Origin: Allium sativum
Lineage: Eukaryota; Streptophyta; Magnoliopsida; Asparagales; Amaryllidaceae
DNA: 64,000 nucleotides
Assembly (NCBI GenBank): GCA_030737875.1
Contig: CM060915.1
Coordinates: forward strand, 358,667,863-358,731,862
Reading direction: 5' to 3'
Shown here: piece by piece, positions 44,003-57,302 of the stretch
Layout: each line of letters starts with the position of its first letter
How positions within the stretch are numbered: position 1 is the first letter of the stretch
Program-made: the position numbers and the translations under genes
Notes under the pieces: generated by a model
What the model was told of the DNA's origin: nothing
Databases searched by the model: none
What the model saw: only the letters and a program-made list of their open reading frames with translations

Positions 44003-47000
44003 TGTTCAGGTGTTATTTTTCAATTGAATAATGGTGACATTGCACCATTAATGAAGCTGGCTCCAATCTTCTTCATGAAACCAGTTTCCATTAGGGCACA
44101 GTTTTCCCTCATATTTCGAAAATTCTCAGCTCTTTGGCTCTTTTGTAGTACTTAATAATGCAATCAAGGTATATGCAGTTGTTCATGCTTAAGGTGTACC
44201 TTAGTACGGTCCATACTTCTGCATATTTTGAAATTAGTTGGTCCATTAACAATGCGTATTTTTTTAATGCTATATTTATAGTTGTTTCTATATGTTCATA
44301 ATTTTTTTCTTTCAATTCCGTCTTTCATGGAATTCCTCCATTAAATGTGCTGACATACAAAGTTTTTCATAACTACAACTTCATTATTTGATACTCAAAG
44401 AAGATGATATATATGTAAGTGTTACTGACTGATTCAAATAAATGCATTGATAATATAATATATTCTTAGTTCTAAGTTGGTTTATATGTCAAATTTAGTA
44501 TAACTAAATTTCCTTTTTTTTTTATTACTTCCATTCTTTTATAAAACTGCACTATAATTTATTCATTAAAATCTAACTTGTAATAAGTTTTAGCAAATAA
44601 TATTATATTTCGTATGAACTTTTCAACGATCGGTTTTCCCACCTTTGTACGGTAATACTAGTAAAATAGTAACAATTGGCTTATTACTTATGTAAGTAAA
44701 ACTTGGCTATGCAGATTAAACTTTGTAATTTGAAGGCCCTATATTATAAAATTCCTTATGAATAAATTGAAACCTTGAATAAAACAAGCATTTCAAAGGG
44801 AATTTGAATGAGTTATAGCTTTATGAATTTATTAACATTAGGCTAAAGGAAATTGGATTGAATTATTTACATTTGTTAACTTATAAATCTTGTATTAAGA
44901 AATTTATACAAATAGACATGAAAACTGATAATTTGAAATAATAATTTATTTGAATTTATAAGGATTGTGAAAATAAAAAACTCTTCAGATAAGTTGTAAT
45001 TATAATTATTCTAAATTTTAATTTTTATTCTAAGCTTATATTTAATCTGATAAAATAAATAATGTAAGTGAACTTAAATAAGATTTGTGTGAATATACAA
45101 CTCGAGTCTTAACAAATGGTTGTATATATTAAACTAAGTAATTTGAAAATTTCCATTTTAAAAATTACTTGTGTTAAAAATAATTAAAGTACAGATTTAA
45201 ATCTCTAATAGGATGGGAAACGAAGGTCATCATGCGAGTGAGTTTGGATTTAAAATTTAAGTGGACAGATTTGGCCTAGTGTATATCTAATAATACTGAT
45301 GACTACTGAATTTGATATCAAGTATTGCATGGTTTTAAATCATAAGATTTTAGATTAACACACATGAATAATATCTCATTTTACTGTTATAGTGTAAGTA
45401 ACATAAATACGTAGTTTGATCATCTTGTACTACAACAAAGTATTGCACGTCAGTTGAAAAAAAATAGGTTGTCGGATCTCTCATTTTTGAAAAAAAAAAG
45501 AAATCGTTTCTAAAAGCTAACAGGAATTCCTTGCCAAATTTAAGATGCTCCAAACTGTGTCATGCGTGACTTCCATCAAGTTTAAGTTTAAGTTGGACTG
45601 ATGACAAATATGATTTTCGGAATTAGGACTTGTGCATTGCCTTTAATAAATAAATCTGAATTAAATTCCCACTAGGCTGTAGTCACAGATACTTCATTTA
45701 ATTTAGAATAGTTATGTCATCAGCTCTCTTTTGATAATCATGTAGTGGTTTGGCCTGTTTGTTCTCTTTCTGATGTTACATTTTGTATAAATAATATAAG
45801 CTACTGTTTATTTAGTATATTTGTCTTCTTTAGAAAATATGGATCGAGTTGTCTGAGTCGTAATTGTTTACTGCTTGTCGTCATTGGTAGTTGTCTTCAT
45901 TACACCAGTATGACTCGATAGCTGATGCTATTTTGAATAGCAGTAAGCACTGCATAACTGTCGGTGGCCTTAATTAGTTTTTTATCAACTATTTTAGCTG
46001 TAAAATACTCTTTAAGTTGTTAACCTATATAAATTTCCATTATTTACAACCCTTATATGCATTCATATGTATTGTTCGTAACAATATCTCATTCTGTGTA
46101 TTTCAAGCTAGATAAATATGCATTCATATGTATTGTTCACTGACTTAATTCCCTAATTTTGTATATCTTAGCTGTATAATGCGGGTGTTACGACAACATT
46201 TTTTATATTGTTAGAAGATCAGTATGATGCTATATTGTTGCCAGTAGATCGTTCTACTTGGGGTTTTGTTTGTGTATTTTTGTAAATGGTTAACCTCAAG
46301 AAATGTGGCTTGCTTAATTATTTCTTCAAAACCCTGCATACATGTCTATTCTTGGGCAGGCTTATTCAACATTTTCCGGTTCCTACTTATCAATTGTGTG
46401 GAATTTTTATTATCAGAAAGCGATTAAACTAAAAATGACGATGCGACGAGGAAAATTAACTTCAATTAAAATGATTTGGTTTCTATAAAGAGATAATTTT
46501 GACATAGCATATTCTTTCATATGTTATTTTTAGCCTTTTTACTTGCTGTTTTTCATATTTGATCTGCAATAACACTAGAATAGCCATTTGAAGAGGTATA
46601 ATGCTAGAAGCGATCAGGGAAAGGTAGAATATAGGTAGGTAACCTTAATGTCAAATACTTAATGGTGATTCAATTCAGTACTATTAGTAATTTTATGGTT
46701 ATGCCTTCATCCTATTGAAAAATCAGTGATTTAAAACTGATAAAAGCAGGATCCAGTCGGTATATTTACTGATAATCTTCATCATGCATTGTTCTTTCTG
46801 ATGATGTATTTTTGTGATTGCATAATCAATTAAGAAATATATTTAAGGTACCAGGCCATATAAGTTTTCATCTTATCACTTCCATACTGATGATATCGAT
46901 ATGATTGCGTTCTAGTAAAATTATTACGTAAAGAAAGATGAGTAATCATAAACATTATGGGTACTGTATGAAAAGTTTGGGATCATCAATAACTAAGTGA

Positions 47001-47726
47001 ATTAAGTTGTTTTTTCTGACTGTATATAGCTTCATTGAATGTTGCATGGTTCACAATATATTAATAAAGGATGTATTAAAGGAGTAAAAACTACAAATAA
47101 CAGGAGCAGTGTGTTTTTTACATTTCAGTTCAGATAACATTTAAGTGTCATAAATTTCGTAAAAGCAAAAAAAATCTCCATCGCTGTATACATATTTCGA
47201 AATTTTGTTTCATGAGTAATGAATTGTCTGGATATTTTATCATTATAGTTACAAACATCATAAATTTTCAAGTTTTTATCATTATAGTTACAAACAGTTC
47301 ATGAGTAATGATTTGTATGGGTTTCTTACTTAATGCAACTGCTTTTCTTCATAGGTTAAGAGTATGAAGGGATGCAGTCTACTTTTCTTGGGCAGGGCTT
47401 ATGGCCATTTCAGTTATAGTTTATGCTTGTAGTATGATATTTTAGTTATGATGAATGTTTGAAACTGTCAATTATGGTTTATGCTTATAGTATGCTATTT
47501 CAATTATAACGTATGCGTGTAGCATTAGTACTTTATGATGGTATGTGTGGTGTTATATTGTTTTGGTGAACTCAGAATGTAAGATCGGAATAGTATTTTG
47601 GTATTTGTACTTTATGAAGTAACATATGTATTGAAATTATCGTAATATTATAAACAGTTGTGGTATTTATATCAAATATTAATAGATTTTTGTTGTATAT
47701 GAAATGCAGCGAAAGGGTTAAAAAAC
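44003..47726. other. AT-rich host-like DNA, no gene recognised
   Basis: 3.7 kb continuing the DNA left of 9999. No convincing exons, LTR ends or RNA genes. Small direct repeats are visible: a 22-bp word ATATGCATTCATATGTATTG.. at about 46056 and 46118, and a repeat around TTTATCATTATAGTTACAAA (about 47235 and 47274). Confidence 0.5.
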
Positions 47727-48074
47727 AATTTTTTTTTGGAAAATTTTTAACACAGCAACGGCCCAAAACCGTTGCTAAATAAAATTGGCAACGACCTTTA
47801 GCCGTTGCTAAACAAAAATTATTGGTTGTATTACAGCATGTAGTAAGGACAAAAGTTGTTGCTAATTATGATTCTGCAACGGCTCATAACCATTGCAAAA
47901 TCTAATTTCGCAACAGCTCTAAGCCGTTGCTTAAAACATATTTAGCAATGACTTTGATCCGTTGCTAAATGTTTGCAACCCAGGTCGTTGCAACGGCTTA
48001 AAGTCGTTGCTAAATTCGTTTGCAACTTCTTAAAACCGTTGCAAATTGAAGAATTTGGTGTAGCAATTGTGAAA
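47727..48074 (-). mobile_element. CACTA-type MITE or terminus with GCAACGGC subterminal repeats
   Basis: About ten alternating copies of (T)GCAACGGC and GCCGTTGC(A) in 330 bp. The right end read on the minus strand is CTACACCAAATTCTTC, close to CACTACACCAAATTC termini of plant CACTA elements, though the outer two or three bases are changed. No transposase. The left end is unclear (GGAAAATTTTTAACACAGCA). Confidence 0.6.
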
Positions 48075-49058
48075 CGATTTATCACTTTGGGATAGAAATA
48101 ATTTGATATGCTACTTATAATTCGGGTAACCCATGACTAAAAATCTAGGCAAATAGGTATGCGAACACCCCTTCATGGGGGACATACTGTCTCTACCACG
48201 AAGAGACATACTGTGTATGCAGATGCCTCAATGCGAGGGACTTACATAGATTTGTTATCGAGATGGGAAGGCTTGACCCCAATTGACTTGTTATCGGGAG
48301 AAACCTCTCAACTTGGTTGCCTATGTTTTGATATGCTGTATTATAGATATTTGAGATTTCCGAAGTGAATTGTTTTTAAAATCCCCAAGTAAAGTACGAT
48401 TTGATATAAAAGAAATATCTAGTATTTCAATGATTTGAAATGAAATGGGATTTTTATGTCTAAAGAGATTATTTTCTAAAGAATTGATTTTGAAAATAAT
48501 TTAGATTTGATAAATCTAAAAGTAAAGACAAAACTATTTTGATTTTGAGTTATTATGCACTGGTATTCATATGGAGAAAACCCGTTCCGTGTTATACGGC
48601 ATGGTCATATGAATCACCTAAGTTTAAAATGAATTATAACTGACTTGAGTTCTCAGACCAGTCTCATGACATGCTCGGAGTTTATTGTTTCCCACCTAAA
48701 CTATAGGTGCCTATATTTTCCACATGGGCAACTAGTAGTTTTGGTTTTGCAGATATTTTATAGAGCATGATTCTGGATCGAAGCTAGAGTTGCGTCCAGA
48801 GCATTTGATAGTCTTCCACTGAATGTAACTATGTTTTCCACTATGTATTACATCTGTTATTTCCTGATATTTGCGATGTACTCTGACATATTTTGTACTC
48901 TGATGTAAAATTGTTGTAATAACAATGAAATGTCCTTTTATGCTTTGTTCTGATGTGTTGTATGCCCAAGGTTAATGTCTTGAGGGTTTCTTCCCTTTTG
49001 GGTCGGACTTGTGCGATTTACAGCCGATTCGAAAGGCGGGAATTTTCGGGCCATTACA
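48075..49058 (+). mobile_element. 3' end of a gypsy-type LTR, left-truncated
   Basis: The right end GGGCCATTACA is an LTR end. The conserved block (ACCAGTCTCATGAC.., GGAGTTTATTGTTT.., AGGTGCCTATATTTTCCACA, 48658-48725) matches the last 400 bp of the solo LTR (43618-43686). The left boundary is not defined: homology fades near 48075, and no TGTAAC start or matching duplication was found. Confidence 0.7.
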
Positions 49059-49328
49059 TCACCCTTTACATTGCCAATCAGTTTTATGATAATTTGAGGT
49101 TCTCTAACATGGTATCAGAGCAGGTGTAATTCGTGTGCACATAACTGCCAAATTTGTCCACATCACCCAATAAGATCCACATGTTAGGCTCGGGATATGC
49201 CACACGAAAGAGGGCGTGTTGATTCAAGTCCCACATCGAGTAATCTATAAAATAAATGTTGTATAAATATTAAGAGTCCACCCTTCGAATTGCCAATTGG
49301 TTTTGTGATAATTTGGGGTTCTCTAACA
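49059..49328 (+). mobile_element. TRIM retrotransposon, 5' LTR truncated
   Basis: Tiny LTR element: end of a 5' LTR (49059-49109, ..GGTTCTCTAACA), tRNA-Met primer site TGGTATCAGAGC (49110-49121), non-coding interior, purine stretch GAAAGAGGGCG (49206-49216) and a complete 112-bp 3' LTR (49217-49328, TGTTGATTCAAGTCCC..TTCTCTAACA). About 60 bp of the 5' LTR are missing exactly at the end of the preceding gypsy LTR, so that element probably inserted into the TRIM. Confidence 0.8.
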
Positions 49329-51560
49329 ATATCTAAGAAAGTTTTTGCATCTATGTAATTTTTTGCTATATCGCTACTTTAGCCTTTTGCACATCTATGA
49401 CTATAGAGTCGCTAAGTGCATTAACATCATAGCTTCACGGTCTGCAACCTAAGTTGAGTATTATTGCAGTGCACAACTACATCCACATATTTATAATTGT
49501 ATACATAGTAAATCATACAATGAATGCTAAAGTTTAATCATGAAAAAATTATCAAATATTATAGCAGTCTTGGTGGATCTTGCAACGGTGAAGAACGATG
49601 TATTGTAGTTTGCAGTCTAGAATTAAGGACAATGATGTTGGAACAATGTACATACTTATCTCTTTTACGCGATACAGAAGATAAGAAAGAGAGATAATTA
49701 TATGAAGATAAAATAAAGGGATAATAAAAACCACGGTTCAACCTAATAAAATTGATGATTTGTCAGGTAATAAAGGCACTTTAACACAGTGCGAGATGTC
49801 ATGGGTTTTGATGTTGCCATGCAGGAATTGAACTTCTTTGCCATGTAACATGCTATATGCATAAGTCATATAATACTTATATACTACCATCTAAAAGTAT
49901 CCAATTTCAAAATAAAGGTTGCTGATTAGATCGTTGATTCAAATGTTTGACACAGATTCGTGCACATTTGAAGTCCGATTGAGTTTTGAATTGTATCAAT
50001 ATACGTTTAGTGGTAAGTCGAGGTCGGATAATGGTTGGTAGTTCATGGTTATTTGAGGTCAAATCGCGGTTGGGTTAGGTTAAGTACATCATTGATGTAT
50101 GAAGTTTACAGAATACTGCTATTTGTAATTTGGGTAGACTTATAACTACATCGGTATCTCATGCATAAATATAATTTAAGTTCATGTATGAATAACAAAT
50201 GTCACGTTGTGAAACGATTCACTTCTTCAACCCTTGAAAATTGACATTAATACATACATGGTATTTACATACCGCAATTCCAAGTCTCAGAAAAGCGGAT
50301 TATTTGTGATAAGAAATAAAGTAGAAAGAAAACAAAAGGAATAATATCTTGTACAGTTGAAAAATGTATATATGTTTTAGCATATAAAATAATTACAACT
50401 AAATTTTTGATCATATATATCAGTGTAGCAAATGTCAGCTTGGACAATTATAAAACATGTCCTCACAAATACTAATTGAAATTAATAGGTAAAGGTAGTA
50501 AAAATAACTCTCTACATAATCTTCAGCTCCAAACTCCATCCAATTTGTTTCAAGTAAAACCTGAACTAATGGGATTCCACGAGAAAATAGGGCAATAAGA
50601 GGTTAAGAGAGAAAAATAAACTCCATCTCAGTCATGTGAGAAGCTTAAATTCGTTATTTTTGAAAACAAAATGTATCCCATAAGTCCAGGACCAAATGGC
50701 ATGAGTTTTCCGTCATGGTAACCAAACGTTTACTGTCTAAAATTATCTGGTATTATCTTTAATGACTGGTGGGGTAAAACCCATGATGTATTCCAAATCA
50801 ACGATGTGAAATTGTTACATTTATTAAATTTCGTGCATATTAGGAAATAAAAATAAAACCGCAAGCTCTTAAGAAGAGTAAATTTTCATATAATGACAAG
50901 GCATAGAACTATCTTTCATGCAGTACACGTTTAGAGGGACAAACCGGGAACTAACCATCCACCCCTTGACTAGCAAGACCGGCCCAACTACGTATACCCG
51001 AAGGTAATGCATTGCCAGAATATGTCGTCTCCTCGGTTGTAACCGAACATCTAAGATGTCCCATGCATATACCACGTATTTGACATATAATGGGTAATCC
51101 AAAAAGGTAGTGACCATACCCTAAATGGTGCTTCCACATAGTCTCACTGTGTGCCCTATTTATACCATTAATAGGTGATGAAACTTAAGATCATCGATTA
51201 TCTTAAACCAAGAACGCCATTCACTTTGAATGCATCGTGGTAAAGACCACGGCATGCAACTGATTTCCACTAGTTTATAACCTATGAGCTCATACGTCTT
51301 AGAGAATGGTATATATAATGCAGGTAAGTTACTTTTTATACCACCAAGTAGATGTACGTTCACGGAGATCAATATACGTGCTTTAAAAGTGCAACGTTAG
51401 ATATTCATTTCCGCAAATTATCATGAGTTTGGATAAACCAAAGACACTATTCCTACAAGATCGTGTGGTCTAGTGGAGAGGAGCCCTTGCATCAAAGATT
51501 TGTAGAAAGAACTGCGATCGATTGGTAATATGGGAAAATTGCACCGAGGGTCGGCGATAA
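49329..51560. other. AT-rich DNA, nothing recognised
   Basis: 2.2 kb with only short ORFs. Around 50880-51150 the GC content rises and it could be an old repeat, but I cannot classify it. Confidence 0.4.
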
Positions 51561-54204
51561 TATGACAACCGCCCCATACCTCCTGCACAAAACTAAGGAG
51601 AAGTGCGTTGTATGACGCGCTAGGCCGATATTGGGACATCATCAAGGAAGAGTAATTCAAAAACAGAACCTGTCATATAAATCATAGTGTATGGATAATA
51701 TATAACAATAAAATATTCAATAGGATATAGTAATGAACCACAACTGAACAGAGAATCATATTTCCATAAAACCGTAGAATCTTGGGTATAATACTTTTCG
51801 ATACAAGAATCCCTGAATACAATATGCCTCACTACATCCCTCAAAGTATCAATAACATAACAACGAAAACAGAAAAGAAATAGCTAAATATTAAGTAGTA
51901 ATAGCACGCCAGCCTCCTGCTCGTCACCGCACAACGACACTGACACCAAACCTGCTACTCAGTCTGCCCACTATCAAATTTGTGAACATCCCAAGGTAAT
52001 AAGAGGATAACATAAAACCTTGAGTTAGACAACAGTCCTAGTGAGTGATAAAATAGCTAACAACAGTTACATAGGAGATAATGAGTATAGATGGATCAAC
52101 TATCTGATCTCCCCAACAATCATTAAGTTAACACGTGAAAATCAACCATCACATGTCACAACAGAAATCACAACAGAAATAGGACAACCCCGATCCCGCT
52201 TCTCTTCGACGACCTACGGTGATAGCCTACTCAGGGAAAAATAGAGAAGAAGACACACAATTAACTATAACATCCAATATCCTAGTTATCACTGTCTACA
52301 GCCATGAATCCATTGATTATAAAAAAAAAATTATACGATCAAAAGGGTTAACTGAAAACCCTGGTTCTACCCAAACTACCATACCATATCTTGACTCGTA
52401 TGTTTACCTTTTCCATTATCGACAACTAGTCCCATTATGATTGCCCAGGGTAATCTGATCCTAATGGGCGTCTCCTTGATACCTCTGCTTTGAGTCCGTA
52501 AGAACACTTCGATAACAACGATTCCTTGGCACATCAAATTTGTCAAGCCTTTCATCTCGGCGACTCAATTCATTCTTGAACCTTTCCATTATCATCCAAG
52601 ATTAACTTCCATTTTGTCAATCCATCATCATACTAGATTTTATATCGAATACGACAAGCGTCACATCAATCCGGCTCTGACCACTACAACACGAGTTCAC
52701 AATCAAAGCACCATTCATCTTTGAGTTGCATATCAACAATCTGAAGTCCATTTCTATCTGAACTTCACCAGCAACCTCCAAAAGCCAAAACAACCGAGCT
52801 TCCTAAAACTCACCATCACCCGCCTTCCCTCATGGGTCGGTGCCGACCCATATGCTTAGCGCATTTTCGCTAAGTGTCTAGCTCCGGTCCTTCTACATCT
52901 CGAGTACATTCTACCGGTCCATTCTCCAAACCTTTTAACGTTCGTATTGAAGCTTTTATCGGTCTATCCATACCTCGAGCGGTCAGCCTTCGATCCATCC
53001 TAATTAACTCTGAATGTCACAACAATTCACTATTAGCCTCGACTCATCAACACAAAGCCATGCTCCAAAAATCACCGCTGTCGGGCCATCCCTCATGGGT
53101 TGATGTCGACCCATACTTAGCATGTTTTTGCACAAAAATTTTCATCCTCCAATACCTCATCTTCCGGAGCACCTCCGCCAAGTTTCATCTGAATCTGATC
53201 ATCTGAACCTACAATTTGCTCTATTCTTCAACATTAAGATATATGGAAACCATTTCTAACAAACAACTCCAACAATGCAATCAATTCAACCAAAAAAATA
53301 TCAAATCAAATAGCACTAAACATATAAACATGAGCAATCAACAAATGTTGCATAAACATAAGATCTAGCATGATTTGGATCTAAACATATAAGTAAACAT
53401 GATTAATCTACCAATTATCCATTTAATATTATCAAATTAGGTTTTCCTAGGGTTTCTAAATATGAATTAAACATATATGATCAGATCTAACGTGATTTTA
53501 ACATATAACATATCAATTTGATCCTAATATACCCATATAATCCGTAGTTTCCATGTAAGAGATATCTATCACTTATCAATTACCAGATCTGATGCAAACT
53601 TGATAAATTCAGATCTGGACAACAACGAAATCCCCCAAATACGATGCAATCTAATGTGAACTAATCCCCTTTGATGTTGATATATCCTCTAGATACAATC
53701 TACAATGAATTTGATTGAAAAAAAATGGAGAAATAGAGATTTAGGTTAAACCGAAGGATCACAAATGCCCAACCTAATATTTAGAATGAAGACAGTAACC
53801 CCCATTCTCTCCGTAAGTCCCCCTTCATATATCTTTTGGTCCTAGGTCTAATGGGTTGGCTAACCAGCCCATCAGTTGTTGACTAGTCTGCCTAAACAGC
53901 AGCTGAAAACAGCGATTCCTCCCAAACAGTTGAACCAAATCCTTCATGTGACCACTTTACAGAATCGTAAACCACCATTCCAATCCAATGGAACTTATCT
54001 CAGCAACTAATTCGATTCCTATCAAAAGTTATGGCCCAAATAGTAAATGCAAGGGGAAAATGGTCATACTTGAATTCGGTAAAAATCTTGGACATGTCTC
54101 ACATCCCCATGAACGACATACTAAAATTAGAGAATGGTTCGACCATTAGGGAATAAAATATAATTATTTTACGGTCGATCGATACGTAAAATAGGGTTGT
54201 TACT
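51561..54204 (-). mobile_element. 3' LTR of an old minus-strand gypsy element
   Basis: Plus-strand left end TATGACAACCGCCCCATAC aligns with TGTGACGGCCCGCCCCGCAC of the tandem family; the right end GGGTTGTTACT aligns with GGGTCGTTACA (last base changed). Internal matches include AGAACCTGTCATATAAATC, GCCTCCTGCTCG, the CCTTGAGTTAGACAACAGTC region and ATCAAAAGTTATGGCC. About 2.64 kb, heavily diverged. Confidence 0.8.
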
Positions 54205-54220
54205 TTCTCCCCTCTTTAGG
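54205..54220 (-). promoter_or_regulatory. Polypurine tract of the old gypsy element
   Basis: The minus strand reads CTAAAGAGGGGAGAA before the LTR; CGGGAGAAAAATTCC, a decayed form of the TTTCGGGGGCGAAAT box, is next to it. Confidence 0.75.
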
Positions 54221-54347
54221 AATTTTTCTCCCGAAATTCCAAGCAAACACGAGCAAACACAACATCCCGCTTGCCTACCATCCACGAGTAACCAATCTAT
54301 CATTCAACAATCCATGTAATCAAAATCCCACCCTAGCATGCAGAATT

Positions 54348-57240
54348 CTAATAGCATAAGACACAATGGCACGAGTAATATACGATATCTGGGGCGTACC
54401 ACTCAAAGAGTTCTAGATGGGTCAACTTCATACTCTCTTCAGTTTCCCATATGCAATCGTCATCGCTCCATTGTACCTTGACTAGCTTAGCAACCTTCTT
54501 CCTAAGTTGTTTTGTGTCATTCCCTACGATGCGAAGTGGCATATGAGGCTTAGAAACTTTGGGCTCGACTTCAAAATCTTCAAGCTGATTTGGAGGTACC
54601 ACAACATTCGAGTTGTGCACAAACTTTCGTAGAAACGATAGATGAAAAAAATTATGCACACTCGCCGTCTTCTCAGGTAATTCCAATCTATAAGCAAGCT
54701 TTCCAATACGCTCGATAATTGGAAATGGCCCAACAAACCTTGGTGCTAATTTTCCTTTCTTCCCAAAACGAACAATATTCCATAAAGGCGAAATCTTAAC
54801 AAATACCATATCTCCAACTGATAATTCCATATCCTTTCGTCGCTTAGTAGCATAACTTTTCTGACGACCTTGGGCAGCCTTCATTCATTGCCGAATGACT
54901 TCAATATTATCCGTCGTTTCTGTTATCATTTCAGGCCCAAGTACCAACTTTTCTCCAGTCTCTAACCAATAAGTTGGATAATTACACGATCTATTGTACA
55001 ACGCCTCATATGGTGTCACTCCAACACACAACTGGTAACTATTATTGTAAGCAAACTCGACTAAATGAAGATGATCTTTTCATGATCCACCAAAATCCAA
55101 GACGCAAGCTCTATGAAGATCTTCTAATACATGATTAACCCTCTCGGTTTGACCATCTGTTTGAGGATGATATGTCATACTCATACATAGCTCGGTTCCT
55201 AACATCTCTAATAAACTTTTCTGGAATTCACTGGTAAACAACGGTTCACGATCGCTAACAATACTCTTTGTAATTCCATGGAACCGAACTATCCACCTAA
55301 GATATGGCTCAGCCAACTTCGATGCAGTCCTAGTTGATCTGATAGGAATAAACCTTGCGCTTTTGGTCAAGCGATCCACGACAACCCAAATTCTATCATT
55401 ACATGCCCTAGTCCCCGGTAATCCATCAATAAAATTCATTGATACGTGCTCCTATTTCCACGTAGGTACTTCCAATGGCTGTAACAATCAACTCGACTTA
55501 TTCTGCTCGGCTTTAACTAGCTGACGTTTCATACATTTCAAGACAAATTTCTCGACATCCCATTCATACCTTCCCAGTAGTAGACTCGTTTCATATATAG
55601 ATACATCTTATTACTACTAGGACGAATAGTCAATCCAGATGATAACATTCACTTAGAACTTCATCTCTCAATCCATCTATGTCAGGAACAACCAATCGTA
55701 CATTACTGCGAAGCCAACCGCCTCGATTGACTTTGTAATCCTTAAATCCCTCGGGTTGGACTCTCATTTTTAACCCTCGAATGATTTCCGTTGTTTTATT
55801 GTCTTGTTTTTAGCTTTTTCCAATCCTTTCGTTGAGAGTCCGTCTAATCGATAAGCTAGCTAGTATCTTGGGTTCTAACTCACAATGAGGTCTGAAATCA
55901 AATCTGGCCAAATACTCGAGGTGTTTCCATTTTGTGAACATGGCTCCTAAACTCGCATGTCTTCGACTTAACACATCGGCTACTGTGTTACCCTTTCTTG
56001 GAATATAGGCTATTCCGAAATCATACGATGCAAAAACTCTAAGCATCGTTGCTGTTGAAGATTCAAATCCTTCTGGAAGAAAAGATACTTCAACGACTTA
56101 TGATCGATAAACAAGTCAAACCTAACTCCCAACAAATAATGCCTCCAAATCTTCAGAGAAAATACTATCACCTCTTACTCTAAATCATGAGTCGGGTAAT
56201 TCCTTTCATATGGCTTCAGTTGTCGAGTTGCATAAGCCACAACTCTATCCTTTTGCATTAACACCGCTCCAAGTCCAATGCCACATGCATCATTATGTAC
56301 TGCCATCTCTTCATTCCAAGTTGGAATAGTTAACACATGAGCATCTGTCAATCTCTCTTTCAAAATCCCAAAAGCTTTCTCACACTTCACATTCCACGCG
56401 AAGGCTTGATTCTTCTATGTCAATGCAGTTAACGGTGCAGCTATCTTAGAAAAATCTTTGATAAATCGTTGATAATATCCAGCTAAACCAAGAAAGCTCC
56501 TAACATCCGTCACATTCTAGGGTCGATCCCAATCCTGTATTGCTACCACTTTAGCGGGATCCTTCGCTATTCCATGTCCTGACATGATGTGACCCAAGAA
56601 TCTCACTTCTTCTTTCCAGAAGTGACATTTCGAAAGCTTAGCCCTCGAATGATGTTTTTGCAAGATTTCCAACAACTCTAAAATGCGTATTGTGTTCTTC
56701 CTCATCCTTTGAGTAAACCAATATGTCATCCATGAACACAAGCACAAATTTGTTTAATTGATCTCCGAAAACCCAATTCATAAGATCCACAAAATATGCT
56801 GGCGCGTTAGTCAATCCAAACGGTATCACCATCCACTCATAAAATCCGGGTGGTTTCCTAAAAGCAGTCTTTGGCGCATTATCCTAACCACTCTCAATTG
56901 GTGAAATATTGTCGCCAAATCCATTTAGGAAAACACCTTGGCAACATGAAGTAGATCAAACAAGTCATCTGTTCTTGGTAATGGATATTTATTCTTCTTA
57001 GTCATGTTATTCAACTCATGATAATCCATACATAATTGTAATAATCCATCAGCCTTGATCGCAAATACAACTTGTTCACCCTATTTGGATACGCTTCTTC
57101 GAATGAATCCCTTACTTAAAAGATCATTCACTTGCACCTCTAACTTTCGCTGTTCTTTAGACACTATCCACTTAAAAGGCATAATAATAGATCTGGCTCC
57201 ATCCACCAAATCAATATGAATCTCTCGCTGCGGCGGCAAC
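54348..57240 (-). pseudogene. Decayed gypsy pol: RT, RNase H, integrase, chromodomain
   Basis: Read on the minus strand: RT pieces near 57000-56520 including [11 protein letters not shown] and an intact [10 protein letters not shown] box; RNase H 56390-55810 ([30 protein letters not shown]); integrase core 55439-55080 ([21 protein letters not shown], again MNF at the first catalytic position); and integrase C-terminus with chromodomain 54884-54348 (VKVQWSDDD, WETEES). Many stops and frameshifts, for example a TAG three residues before HVSMNF. Same family as the tandem element at 24180 but much older. At the gag-pol junction (about 57228) it still has a sense codon where the tandem units have TGA. 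Confidence 0.9.
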
Positions 57241-57302
57241 CCTCCAACCTCATCAAACATATTAGAAAATTTTCGTATGATTAGAACTGATTACATTTCA
57301 TC

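Noticed and set aside
51455..51500. A-box-like string TGGTCTAGTGG suggesting a tRNA or tRNA-derived SINE
   Set aside because: No B box at the right distance, no cloverleaf and no poly(A)/T tail; taken as chance.
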